From Beroe ovata (Eukaryota; Ctenophora; Nuda; Beroida; Beroidae): DNA of 64,000 nucleotides. The stretch spans positions 302,114-366,113 of the forward strand of contig CAMPET010000033.1 of the NCBI GenBank assembly GCA_946803715.1, written 5' to 3'. The notes below the pieces were generated by a model. It was not told the origin of the DNA. It was given only the letters and a program-made list of their open reading frames with translations, and did no database searches. This document shows, in pieces, positions 12,418 to 24,595 of the stretch. Numbering within the stretch: the stretch's first letter is position 1; every line of letters starts with the position of its first letter. A program made the position numbers and the translations under genes.

Positions 12418-15124
12418 CTAAGAAAACAGTCCTATCCAATAAGTTCCCCCTCTCGAGTTATGAATTGGTTGTGGGCTTGGTTCAGTCAGGGCCCACTCAT
12501 ACCACACTTTAGTATCGTCAATGACCCTCCAGAAATCGAGTACCATCTTGTCCCCTTTCCTCAGCGGCACGGGGTTCTTGATAGGGAAGAACATGGGAAA
12601 CCAACTAAACATATCCTTGGAATGAGTATCAGGGTGAATACTGATGTACACGTCACGGTACAGTTTCGCGTCAAAGTACCCGGCAAAGCCATGCAGAACC
12701 GTGTCGATACTCGACTCAAACTCCAGCGACACGTGACGTGAGTTGTCAATCACCTCCTCGTGTTTGGGATGTGTGAACTTGAAGCACGGTTTAACCTTGT
12801 CCAGTATGTTGACAGAGTGTAGTCGTACCACATACCCCATATGAGATGCTTCTTCCCCTGGGTTCTGACAGCCCTGACTGACAACGTTGTTGTACAGTTT
12901 CCGTGAGCTGAGTGGAGCTAGATACGATGTGTACTCGGCAGGGACGCTAAGTCCGTCAGATTTAAGGAGACGTTGAGCGCCGTCCAGACACTCTGGCGAC
13001 AGCTCGTTGTCACTGAAAGAGCCGAGCAGTTCACTGACAAGAATATCGGCTTTTTCGGGCGGCTGCCACTCCCTCATGTCACTGTCGATGATTGTGACAT
13101 CGGCAAAAAGTGGATCTTTCACGAGGTTTCTCAGGATGATCAGCGCACTTTCGTTCTTTTCAACCGCATATAACTGAAACAGTATGTAATGACTAATGGT
13201 TTGATACTTCATTTCAGAATTGATGGTAGTTGGAGGAATCATATTGAGATCTGCGCAGCGTTGTCCGGAATCATTTGAGTACAAATCTGTACTAAAAACA
13301 TTGAGATCAGGAGCAATTAGAGTGATTTCATGATTCATCACTCCCAAATCCTTTGAACTCAAATCAAAGAGATATACGAGATGGAAATAAGGATGAACTT
13401 CGTCCCTTTGATCTGAGTTGACCTAGTCACGGTATGCTATAATTAGAGAGAAGTGTTGATAATTATCTTACCTTAATTGGTACTTTACTGCGGGTTGATG
13501 CCCGCAAGCTACACCTGACCAAAGGACCACGCCCGGCCCCCACAACCATGACGACCTGGGGTTGTGGTTCACCTCCGGGTGTCGGAGATCCTGGAAAATA
13601 GTCGGTGAGGGGGACAACCCGAAACAGACGACCACACAATGGAAAACCACAACGACAACCACATTCGCAGTGGACAACAACAACAGGAGGAAAAATTGGG
13701 TTGAATGTGAAAGTTTGAATCACCTCGATCGAGGAGAATCTGATAGACAGCCTCCTCGTAAAGCTTGTATTTGATAGGGTCCTTCTCGAATATCTGAGAA
13801 GGAAAAGGAGAGGTCAAAAGTTCCTGATCGGATCCATTAAACTTGGTGTCTCAATAACATCTCCGATCGCAAACCATATAATGATTACCTCATAGGTTGC
13901 ATTATCTAGATTATCCTTGAGGGGTTGTAACGGAATTTGTAACAACTCCTCGTAACCCTTGGAGAAGTCCTCGTATACCGTCATAGGATCTCGACACTCG
14001 TACAGATGGTATATGTACTTCTGATACGAGTCCATACCGCCGCCAATCAGGTCTTTGCCGTGCACTATAACCTAGATTGAAATACGTGTTATTCTCGCTT
14101 TAACTTCAAGGAATGACTTTTTATTGATCGTTTTATTGGTCTTTTTTGTTGATCTTTTCCCCAAACTAATGGGATTTGGAAAGTCACTTTTTATTCGTTC
14201 TTATACAATCACTTGCTTGCGATCTTGCAGGAATGATCAATGGACACGCAGGAATGAACAATACACAAACCTGAACACGGTGTTTGAACGCATCCTGGAC
14301 AAACGCCTGGTACTCTCGCCTCAGGACGGGGTAGTTACTCTTGTTGGCAAGGAAGAGACTGGTTGGTATGGAAACACCAAGCACAACCTCAGAGTACCAC
14401 CGTGACATGTCTTGGGGAACTGTATCACTGAGCTCCAACACCACTGACACCTGGTAATGGGGCGAGATCAGTGGATAACACCGAATAGGGAAAGCATAAC
14501 CGGCGCTCTCAAAATATAACGTGGATTGTGATGAGGGAAGTTTGCAACGAACGTTTTTTAACAACAAGTGTTTTTTTAACAAGCATTTGTTTATCTACGT
14601 TCCCATTGTTCATGTAGTTCATTGTTCATTGTAGATTCCCGCACCTTATTCTGATGCGAGGGCAGGAGTGAGAGAAACTTGTTCCACCTGTGCCACTCCC
14701 GCTCCGAGTCCTCGTTCACCACGATCCTGAACCACATGGGTTTGCCATGGCAGTCATGTAGATGGTACGCAATCAGACGGGCGAGATTCGTGTTCCTCTC
14801 GTTATCAAGGTTCATGAGGATGGTATTGGTGCCGATATAACACGCCAGTTTCAGACACTTCTTCAGGAGAATTTCCGACTTTTTCCGGACTTCCGCATCG
14901 GAGCTGTCCACGTTTACATTGGGCGGGATCACACCGATCACCTTGTTTCCCCAATCGAACTGATAATTGTACATTTCCAGGGGTTTGAACGACAGTTCTG
15001 GGTTTGTATCTGAGAGCGGTACTGACACAAAGGCAAATTGCTGGTTCTGGAAAACTTCATGTTCATCCTTCTCGATATCTGATATGTTCTCGTATTCAAT
15101 ACCACACACTGGGTCACAACTCAT
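12418..15124 (-). CDS. PRMT5: Protein arginine N-methyltransferase 5
   Basis: Type II arginine methyltransferase that makes symmetric dimethylarginine on histones and Sm proteins, normally with MEP50 (WDR77). Six exons join in phase: 14645-15124, 14271-14450, 13889-14071, 13724-13793, 13472-13590 and 12418-13173, giving 595 residues against about 637 in human. Visible features in order: N-terminal TIM-barrel sequence; YE-IFEKDPIKY with the conserved Phe linked to symmetric dimethylation; SAM-binding VVGAGRGPL; acidic loop DSDMREWQPPEKADI; the double-Glu active site SELLGSFSDNELSPE; and the C-terminal barrel (HGFAGYF, FSWFPMFFPI, KVWYEWAL) ending in YWIGLFS. The start ATG at 15124 aligns near the family N-terminus, which is shorter here. 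No catalytic residue is missing. Confidence 0.97.
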
Positions 15125-16472
15125 GGTAAATATCTACGACCTGGCAAACTGGTTAGTGAATAATATGGTGTGTCACGGTTTTATGTTGTACGCTTCAGTA
15201 GGGTGTGGCCAGTATTATGGATCTGTGCAGTAAGTAGCGAGGATTGCAATCCTACAAATCATTCGCGCATGGTGACGATAGCACATGTGGCGTCATCAAA
15301 TATTCGGAAAAAGTATCGTTATTTGCAGGAAATTGAGAGATTTACTCAGGCCACGGTTTGCAATTGACTCGAAAAACTTTATTGAGTTCTCAAGAATTCC
15401 ATACTGTGCAAAAATTCATTTCCTGGTTCCTCGTATACTATATATCCAGGAGTAAGAAACCTTCTCACGAGAAGTGTGTATCGCATCGAAATGAAACAAG
15501 AAATGTTTTCTCAAGTTAATTTCATGTTAGTAAGAGTTTGCAATAATTACAAAAAAGCGAGCAAAAATCGGCTATTACAATGTATGTGTGCAGGTATCAT
15601 AATAATCATAAACCTTCGGTTGTGCAGAATTCAATTGCTGGAGTGACATGACGTCATTTCGGTGCAATAAAGTAAAGAATTTTCACATAATATTCACCTA
15701 GGTGAAAATTCTGTACATTCATTTTGAACAAAACTGGATCATATTATTCTCTATGAAGAAGAGTGGAAGGCTCATGTCACCTCAGCAAAGTTAATGGAAG
15801 GATAGACGCAGCATGTACAAACAGAAATCTGCTATAGCAACAATGATATAAAGCAACTGTGGTATATTAACAGTGGTATAGTAACAGGAGTTGGCACATA
15901 ATAGAAATTCGAGACGGAGCATTTTAACACAACTTGAAGTAACAATGAGATCAAAGCTCATGAAGCCGATTGACTGTACTTGACAGTGAAACTTAGAGTA
16001 AGTCCAGCAAGCACAGTCACGTCTGTAAACGTGTGATGCTTGCATCGCAACAGAATTAACTCAAAGCTTATCTTGAATTTTATTGAAATCTGATAATTCA
16101 CATTTTAACACTTTTATCTGATTTTAGGAACACACTGATATATAATGAGTATCAACTTGCAGTAATATACCTATTGAGTCAACTTATATTTACTCCGATT
16201 ATTCATTTAATCAATTTATTTACACATTTCGAATTTAAATATGCTTGAATAAAGAATGATATTCACAACTCACCAGCAGCGTACATTAAATCACCAGTCC
16301 TCGACAGTCCCTATTACCAATCGATACACATCATAAAAACCAATAACCATGACTGAAACATAGTCCACCATCGTGTGAAGCTCCTTGGAACATTGCCAAT
16401 ACACACAGAGACCCACAAACATGTAATGATATTGTGAAATATACACATATGCAAGTTGTCCAGCACTGACTG
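15125..16472. other. Intergenic, MARCHF-like 3' end to PRMT5 5' end
   Basis: About 1.35 kb of AT-rich sequence. The part next to 15124 should hold the PRMT5 promoter and the part next to 16472 the 3' UTR of the ligase gene; a TTTATT at about 16216 reads AATAAA on the minus strand. A TGACGTCA CRE-like palindrome lies at about 15649. No other gene is supportable. Confidence 0.5.
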
Positions 16473-17343
16473 TCACTTGGATTGACACGACTTCCTCATT
16501 ACTTTCCCACTGCCCAGTAGCTCCTGCTCATCTCCCTCCTCTCCCCACAACACAATCTGGTTAGATTCCCTCAATTTCAGATAGAAGTATTTGAAGGTGG
16601 GATACTGGAATGTAAGGATGAACAACCCAAACACAATGAAAAGCAGCTTCGTCCAGAACCCCCAATCAGTGTAAATCCTGTTCAAATGTAGACTGTTTCG
16701 GACGAGGTCGTTAATGGACCACAGGACAATAAGGACAGCGAGGAAACACACAATCCCCAGGCAAGAAACCCGTCTCTTCTCAGTTTGGGAAAGAGCTGGT
16801 ATCCGCCACTCAGTCCACGGCTTGGCTTTCAGTTTGAACTCATACTGACACAGTTCACAGTGGTGCTTGTTAACACAATCGTACGCTTTCAGCCACTTCA
16901 GCAGACAGCTCTCGTGGACGTGCTGGAGCGAGCCCGCGCAGTAACACGGGGATATGATCTTCTCGGAGCCGGGCTCACATCGGCAGATGCGACACATGAT
17001 TTCCGGTACTGTCGACACCGTGGAGTCCGTGTCGGAGAGGAAGGTGGCTTGGTGAATGTCGGGGACGGGGGCTAGGGTGACGGGAGTGTAGCAGAACGGC
17101 GTGTTACCAGATGAGATGCAGGTNGCTGGGGGGGGGCGGAGTGGGGGGGGTGTGGGCGGCGTGGGGAGGAGAAGGAGGGGTGAGGGAGGCGTGGGGAGGA
17201 GAGGGTGGGGTGATGGCGGCGTGGGGAGGGTAGGGTGGGGTGTCACAGCTGCCCACATCGGTTTCCTCAATCACACCACCGTCATGTTGAGTACAATCTT
17301 CCTCATCACCATCAGACGCACAGGTGACTTCACTGTACTTCAT
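16473..17343 (-). CDS. MARCHF8: MARCHF1/8-type RING-CH E3 ubiquitin ligase
   Basis: Membrane E3 ligase; family members ubiquitinate membrane proteins in endosomes and at the cell surface. The C4HC3 RING-CH is complete: CRIC, CYC, HVHESC and CELC. Two transmembrane helices follow, around LGIVCFLAVLIVLW and TKLLFIVFGLFILTF. RING-CH followed by a helix pair matches MARCHF1/8, and the length (~290 residues) is that of human MARCHF8. No intron is needed. The start is taken as ATG 17343 (MKYSEVTC...). A Pro-rich stretch of imprecise TPPSPPHA-type repeats then runs into an N at 17124, where the frame shifts by one before TCISSGN. The break falls in a G-rich tract on the plus strand and is most likely an assembly indel. 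MARCHF1 and MARCHF8 cannot be separated for an invertebrate. Confidence 0.9.
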
Positions 17344-17704
17344 GTCACATGATACAATCAGACAGCGTACATTGCTATAAGAGGGAGGAATTACAGTAAT
17401 ATTAGAAGATTAAACTTACATTTTACTTGAGAAGCATGTCAACTTCTCTCTATATTACATTTAGATTTGAATAGGGAATTCAAATTACGAGAGGAGTCAT
17501 CATGGGGACTGTCAAATGACATAATTGTATTTTATCATATAAGTTTCGATCTTAAGTTCGTCACAAAGAATTTTACATATAATGAAAGGACTTGATATAT
17601 AAAATAAGCATTATTTACAGAAAATAAAGTAGATATTTCGAAGCGACACATCAAAAAGTACCAGACTTTATATCATTATTCAATTATAGACATGTAAATA
17701 TAAC

Positions 17705-17757
17705 CATACTCAAGATGATCATACTCAAGATGATCATACTCAAGATGATGACTCAAG
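17705..17757. repeat. 15-bp tandem repeat, ~3 copies
   Basis: ATACTCAAGATGATC is repeated about three times and decays into ATGACTCAAGACG. Confidence 0.8.
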
Positions 17758-18904
17758 ACGCAACACAAACTATTCAAGATTCAACTCAAAGTATGGCTGA
17801 GTAGAATCTGATGTCCGAATAAAGCCAGACATCATTTCGACGTCAGAAAGCAGCCATGTCTCAAAAGCATGCACGCAAAATTCCTAAATTATGCGTCAAC
17901 AAAATATGCTCCGGTCCACAAAATACCAGAGATTGTTTCATTTTGCGGGGTAATTCTTATAATCATTGGAAAATCTATGCGGTTTGTTTGAACCAGAGAA
18001 TTGAAATCAAATGAATGACATTCCTCAATGTCTAGAGAGAATAAAGGGATTGAGATTGACTGAAAGAACCGAAATGGAATCGTTAATATGAACGATGTAA
18101 CTTGAAAACGTGTCAGACTGAATGAGTATAGATGGGCACGTCTGGAACACAGAACACTATATTTAGGATAAATGATTTGAATGTTATTTGGCATATATGA
18201 ACACATATCATGTGTGTATATATAATATTCTTAACTAGGGAGGGGTGAGTGTATACATTAGGACACGAAGTGTTCAAAAGAGCAAGCTGTCGTGGTGGAA
18301 GGAATACAAGAACTCGACTAAAATACATTGTACATTGTACAATTCCTATTTATAATGCGAGAGAGAGCACACAGGAGTATACGACGTCTTAGCATGCTAT
18401 CATTTATCTATAAACGTGTTGGTGACATTTCAGTAGCTATTATACACGACACACGTGACTCGTCTAGGCAGCCAATCAGAAGACGTTATGTCACGCACGT
18501 GATATATCGGGTAACCAATGAAATCGGTCGACTATACACACGTGTGTTCTCAGGTTTCTTGGCTCAGAACTCGTTTTGTATGAGTGAAAAAAGGGAATTA
18601 TTGCATTAATCCAAAGCGTACCCGCTAGCTGATTGACTGAGCATTTCGTCAATTTTACCGCCTATTGGTGAAGACACCGTGCTTTCACTCTACTCAAAGT
18701 TAACGCTATCGTATCGTATATCATAACTTAAACTAATAAATAAACATTAAAACAAAATCTATACAATATCAACTTATTTGTTAAAACTGGTCAACAGTTT
18801 TATTTCTCAAAAGCGTACTTTATCAATTCATCAAAACAGAATCGCAATATTTTCGTAGATTCTTCAAACAAGATCTTCACGACTCGACGTTGACACTTCA
18901 CGCA

Positions 18905-18998
18905 CAAAACGTTGACACCACATCACATTGACACACTGTTAACACCACTTCACATTGACACACCGTTGACAGCACATCACATTGACACACCGTTGACT
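18905..18998. repeat. ~33-bp tandem repeat, 3 copies
   Basis: CACATTGACACACCGTTGAC-containing units repeat three times with a few substitutions, directly downstream of the KIFBP stop on the minus strand and probably in its 3' UTR. Confidence 0.75.
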
Positions 18999-19008
18999 CA
19001 CACACTCA

Positions 19009-22000
19009 TCACATGATGGTTTTACGTAGTTTCTCCATCTTTATGGGCAGGAAATACATCATTTCCCGAGCAACATCGATCTCATCCTTGACATCCAACT
19101 TCTGACACTGCTCCTTATGATCATCGTAATACTTCAGCGCAGCTCTGAAGTGCTCCTCTGCTTTCCCCATGAAGGTAACTTTCTGAGCGGTGTCAAGAGG
19201 CCGGAACTTGCCGTACAAACGAGCGATGTAGATTTGTGAGACGATGTACGGTTTGACTGTCTCCTCGGACAGGGTGTCGGGGAAGTTGTCACTTGGATCC
19301 CGGAGGAGGGAGCAGAAGTTGTCGAATTCCTGGATCGCACCGAAACAAAGATTGTTGATCTTCTTCCAGTTTTGTTGTTCAACAGGTAGCTCGGCAGCTA
19401 TTGAGTATTTGAGGGAAACCATCTGGTTCTTTGCTTCTCCCAGCTCGAATCGTAGCTGTCTACACAACTGAAACGTGTGTCAGAGTGTCAGCCGAATCGG
19501 TGAGTGATGACACTAAGTGAACCTCAATGATCCATGTGATCATAAGTGATGACTGATGATTTGTGGAACTGTGATGACAACTCAATGTTCAATAATGATG
19601 ACGAATGGGTGGGTGTGATCTCAGTCACTCTTTTCTCTTCGTTTGTATTGCCATCGTCATAGAATGTCGAGATATGATAAGGTTTAAAAACTTAGCAGAT
19701 GTCAAATGACGTATTGGCGATGAAATGACAAAACCATGTGCTAAAATCCTATTGATATTGACTACTGATATTGTCTGGTTTTGGAATCAATAGAAATGTA
19801 ATAAAATCACTGCACGATTTTCAATTGTATTGAAAGCATGGAATGGTTCTGATTATGAGTCAAGAAAATGTATGATATGCAGTAGCCAGTAATTGTGGTA
19901 GTACGCAAGCAACCGTATCCAATCCCAGTAAACAAGCAGAATTTGTGTATGTGTGTGTGTGTGTGTATGTGTGTATGTGTGTGTGTGTGTCTGTGTGTGT
20001 GTGACGTGTGTGTGTGTGTACAGTGTACACATATTATCATATCATACCTGGCGGAAGTGCTGTAAATTGAGCGGGGATACAAGATCAGTCAAGATATCTA
20101 TGCGTCTCTTGTGCATCTTGCACTGTCGACTTTCATCCTTCTCGAAGTAGGCCAAGTTTTTGAACATTGTCGATAAGTCCTGAAGAAATGAGGATGTCAT
20201 CATTCCTGAAAGATGACGCCAAAACAATGACATCAGTCATCACAATGATGGCACTTTCCAAAACTATCAACACTCGTATTACAATACCTGTTTTATTTCC
20301 ACATAGTCTGTGACGTATTCATCGAATGTGTAGTACTTTATCGCGTTTTCAGTGAACTTGGACCCCGCTTTAAATACTTTCCTCGCGTCTTCAAATGTGG
20401 AGAATAGCTCAGAGGGGACCAGCTCTTCATACTGTGGAGTACGGTGGGGGTCACGTGGTGATGTGATGGGGTGTGATGGGTTGTGAAGAGGGTGTGATGG
20501 GGTGAGGGTAATTCTTGAGTTCCATTGCGCTATGCCATGAGCTGCTGTCATTCAGCTTTCAGCAACAATATCATTGATCCGGGGGGGGGGGNACCGGAAC
20601 TTGACCAAGCCTGCTATAGTCCATAGTTCATGAGGACATCATGAGTAGCTGTACATGATGGTTCAATAGTTCACTGTGATCACTCATTTACTGACGAATG
20701 GCATGATAAATACCTGTCCTGTCTCGACATTGGTTATCCTCAACAACTGTATATCCTCAATATCGACCAGGTCACTAAACGTCTTCATCTTCCTCTTCTG
20801 AGGAGTGGGAGCAATGTTATTACTTATTACACTCGCATGAACATTACACTGAGCTTCATTAGAGATAGTCGACATTATTTTGAAGTTTATAAGGAACATC
20901 ATTTGATGACTTCTGTACAGGGTGTACAGTTCGCATGGACTAATGTGAACACTGAATATGGAAACTGAATGTTGTGCAGTGAACGGTGAACGATGTAGAA
21001 AAACACACCAACACTCATTTTCTAATTGCTGCTGTAAGCCAGACGTTGTATTACTTTTGAACATAGTAGCACAAAAATAGAAATATACACATCAGTCTCG
21101 CTGAAATAATTAGCGCAGTGTGTGAAATGTACAGTACCGTCAGTTATCGCTGTTTCATGTGGGAGCATCAGCCAATTACATAATTGTTATTGCACCGGTT
21201 ATTATACTGGGTATACTGCACTAATTACCGGGCTCTCGTGTACAATACACGTGTGTGTGCGTGTACATTGCACATCATACACGATAGTTGGCATGGTGAT
21301 AAATTCTAGATTTGGTATCGGAAAATTGGGCTATCCATCATTGCGCTATAAACAAGGAATGTGTGAAATGTGGGTGAAATGTGGGTGCGTGACACACTTC
21401 ACACAAATGGAATAAAATTTTTACCGATTCATCGTCCTCTTCCTCGTTATTGGGTTTCTTCTCTTCATCTTTCTTATCTTCACCTCCTTCCTTTTCCTTA
21501 TTTTCTCCATCCTCCTCTTCTTTCTTCTCTTCCTTCTCCTCAATCTTGTCATCCTCGTCGGCAAACGTGTTCTTCATTTCCGTTATCTTGGAAACTTTCT
21601 CCGTGAGGTCACTTTCCTCCATATCGGTAACCGAGTCCTTCAGGATGTGAACACAGTACTTTATCCAGCAACGCTCAATGTCTGCACGTGTTTTCAGAAT
21701 CTGAGAGAGGGATTGCAGTTCTTAATGTCATGTCTTAGAGAAAACTCGCAATTAGTGATGTTCATTACGTTTTTGGCTATTAATTAGACCATATTCTCTT
21801 TGCTCATGATCTACATTGAGCTTATCAACCGAGACTATTATAGTACCTACTTTACAACAAAATGCTGTAATATTCAAGAATATCATATTATATTCATATT
21901 CACCATTGTTGAGCGCGAACATCGCTCCAACATAAGGCTCTAACACAAACCACACACACACACACAGTACACACACACACACACACAGTGCACTACACAC

Positions 22001-23386
22001 ATCACGCGCAGTTTTTTGTGTAAGTTGTNCACACACACACACACACACACACACACCTTTTCATTGTCATAAGAATCGTCTGAATAGCCGGCTCCCGAAC
22101 TCTCCTCGACATTGCTGACCACGCTGCTAGCACAGGCCAGAGTGTGACGAGCAGTCACATAGTTCTCCATGGTCAAGTAGTATTGAGAGAGCGTGGCACA
22201 GTTTAGACTCCAGTCAAGAGGATCAAACTCCTGGGTTTTCGAACTCGGGGTTATGGACTACATATAAGTATAGAAATGGACTGTCTCAGGTAGCTGTGAA
22301 CTACGATTTGTATTTTACATTTCGTAGTCTACGAAACTTTTGGTATAGGGGATTAGGGTGCGAATAAATTGAAATAAAGACGCGGAATTTTAGAGTTCTT
22401 ACGTCAGCTTCCAGTTGTCGCTGAAGAGTGATGTGACAATGGGCTGCTGCCTGCTTATTGTCACCCTTCACGCCATACACTTGGGCCAGGTAAAACAGAG
22501 TGTTTGTGTACAACTTCTCAAACATAACGTTTCGCTCTTCAGGTGAAAACTTCTGATATGATTATGATAGTGAGAAACACGTGGTGTAAGATTGAAACAA
22601 ATGCGTCAGATTATGGAATTTCACGCAACCTCCTCCATGAATATTTCGTCAAATGCTCTAGGTGGCTCTTCCTTTTTGTGTAAATACGTAGCGTGAAGCT
22701 CCTTAGCTTTTTCTAACAACTCATATGCCTTGTTATGATCGCCTCTACCACTCCAGACCGTAGCTGCAAACATACAATATAATCAAAATTTGCTGCTTAA
22801 CCGTTAGTATTACTAAACTTGATCATTGATCACAATTAACATAGGTATCATTACCTAGAATATTGTGAACATTTAGTCGTAGACTGATGTTATATTTGTT
22901 AACAGGTTCCAATGCTAGAATATCAAGTGCAGACTGGAAGCTCTTTTCTGCTTCTCTTGGTTCCTCAACGTCAACATTCACTTGTCCTGAAATTCATTAC
23001 TCATATGGCAAAGTTTACTTTTAAAAATATTTCATTCAGCCAACATATGCTCTATCAGCAGCCATGAACAGCTTATCCAAAGATAAGACAAAATTGCTCC
23101 TAATTCAAGCAAATTTCAACTTACCAATGTAGAAGTTTATAGTTGCTTGTGTTAGACGTATTCGTGACTTTTCTTGGTCAGTTGATGGTTCAAAACTCTG
23201 GGCTCTCTTTAGAGCTGATGTCAACATATTTCGTCCAGCATATTTAGATTTGAATGGTTCAGTTGGAGGGTCGTCTTTTGATAGTTCTTCAATAACTCTT
23301 CTTGAGTCAGCAATATGGGCACATATTGATAGGGCCCATTCATCAATACTTTGAGGCCCACTGGCAATTTCTTCCAATGTTGGCAT
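19009..23386 (-). CDS. KIFBP: KIF-binding protein (KBP)
   Basis: KIFBP binds the motor domains of several kinesins, blocks their binding to microtubules, and acts in neurite and mitochondrial transport. Ten exons join in phase: 23125-23386, 22855-22986, 22630-22763, 22403-22552, 22057-22230, 21425-21700, 20714-20797, 20288-20431, 20048-20179 and 19009-19467, giving 648 residues against 621 in human. Family landmarks along the TPR-like helical solenoid: EPFKSKYAGR near the N-terminus, YLAQVYG, CHITLQRQLE, CATLSQYY, RCWIKYCVHIL, FDEYVTDYVEIKQ, QCKMHKRR, IARLYGKF and FLPIKMEKLRK near the C-terminus. The start is ATG 23386, with an in-frame stop upstream. Exon 21425-21700 encodes a Lys/Glu-rich insertion of about 40 residues absent from the human protein. 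The donor at 22056 lies inside a GT microsatellite. Confidence 0.97.
19946..20020. repeat. (GT)n microsatellite in a KIFBP intron
   Basis: An interrupted GT tract within the intron 19468-20047. Confidence 0.85.
21950..22056. repeat. (CA)n microsatellite abutting a KIFBP splice donor
   Basis: CA tracts with an N at 22029. On the minus strand the tract reads GTGTGTGT and directly follows the exon end AAAAG at 22057, so it supplies the donor GT. Confidence 0.85.
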
Positions 23387-23487
23387 TTCAAATGTCAATA
23401 TTGCCTAAAGATTGTTATCAAATACACTCAGTGACTGATTCATATCTAGGTATGAAATTATATCTTGGTAATGTGCTGTAAAAATTT

Positions 23488-23515
23488 ATAATTGAATTGA
23501 ATTGAATTGAATTCA
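23488..23515. repeat. (AATTG)n pentanucleotide repeat
   Basis: About five AATTG units lie in the 300 bp between the ALKBH7 stop and the KIFBP start. Confidence 0.8.
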
Positions 23516-23686
23516 ACAAATGTAGTTCTATGAATACAGTAAATACTATTGTCCCCTCTAGCTGTAAACCAGCATATTTCGATACCAAATAATTTGAAAT
23601 TAAAAACACTATTGACTATCATGCCCTGAGACAGATAATCCTTTTAAACACTTATCATCATTTAACAGTAGCTAAAATTTGACATT

Positions 23687-24328
23687 TCAACAGAATTTAT
23701 TGTCAGGCAAAGACCTCTTCATTATTGTTATTCTTCTAGTCCTCTCTACAAATGTATCTAGAAATGAGGATGGATTTGGAAGAATTTCGTGGGTATATTT
23801 ATACCTGATTTTCCTTGACATAATATAAAGAGAAAGCCGTGGGACATGGACATAAACATAGTTATCTTCATCAAGCTGCAGTTTCATTATTGCATCTGAT
23901 AACAAAGAGACTCCACTTACAAGTTTACCACAGAATTGAACACTATCTATGTGTGGTTTTATATATCCATCTTGATGTAGATCTAAGACATGTGTAGCAG
24001 AAAGGTAGGACTGGGGATCTTTGAAAACATGGCTTTCTATTTTCTTTATAATGCTGCTATTATGTTGGTTCCACTCCCTTTTCTCCAACTCACGGTACAA
24101 TGCTATAGCATTGTCCCAATGACCTTTATTGTATTTTCTTCTTAATAGCTTTTTATCTACTTCAGCAACTATGCTTTGCTCATCAAATTGGGAAAGAAAA
24201 TTTGCTGTTAAACTGAACCCTTCTAAAAAGTCTGACTCTGCTTTCACTGAACTGGCTTGATAACATACACTCAAGCACTGTCTTTCAAGCAATTTTATCG
24301 ATTCTTTAAACAGTCTGACATTGAGCAT
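23687..24328 (-). CDS. ALKBH7: ALKBH7-like Fe(II)/2-oxoglutarate dioxygenase
   Basis: 213 residues, matching ALKBH7 (221 in human) over its whole length: RRKYNKGHWDNAI, ATHVLDLHQDGYIKPHIDSV, FCGKLVSGVSLLSDAIMKL and RRITIMKRSLP. The iron facial triad is visible as HID (in KPHIDSV) and the distal His in KYTHEILP. The Arg of RTRRI fits the 2-oxoglutarate-binding Arg. Human ALKBH7 acts in mitochondria in programmed necrosis and fatty-acid metabolism; the N-terminus here (MLNVRLFKESIKLL) has the basic, amphipathic look of a presequence. The frame is uninterrupted by introns. An AATAAA on the coding strand overlaps the last codons, implying a very short 3' UTR. The KIFBP start lies 300 bp further on the same strand. 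Confidence 0.93.
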   Translation of the reverse strand: MLNVRLFKESIKLLERQCLSVCYQASSVKAESDFLEGFSLTANFLSQFDEQSIVAEVDKKLLRRKYNKGHWDNAIALYRELEKREWNQHNSSIIKKIESHVFKDPQSYLSATHVLDLHQDGYIKPHIDSVQFCGKLVSGVSLLSDAIMKLQLDEDNYVYVHVPRLSLYIMSRKIRYKYTHEILPNPSSFLDTFVERTRRITIMKRSLPDNKFC

Positions 24329-24595
24329 GTCAAATGGTCATTCTCCGATTCTAATTGTACACTGAACTGCTTTCTCCTTGGGAGAGATGAGCACATGTAG
24401 ATTATAGGTAAAAACAATGAAATATTGAAATAGAATAATACAATAGTACTGTCAGACTACCAACAACTGCAGCGTTGTTGTTTATTATTCTTTTCAATTA
24501 CTTCATTATTGTAGATCAAAAATGCAACGGGATTTAGCGACAATTTTGTTTTTCAGACTTTGTTTTCATATACCAGATTGCAGATTTGCCACTTC

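Larger units (their letters stand above)
17344..19008. other. Intergenic, KIFBP 3' side to MARCHF-like 5' side
   Basis: AT-rich. Holds a 15-bp repeat (about 17705-17750) and a ~33-bp repeat (about 18905-18995). TTTATT at about 18799 reads AATAAA on the minus strand, about 200 bp past the KIFBP stop, and is a plausible polyadenylation signal. No additional gene is supported. Confidence 0.55.
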
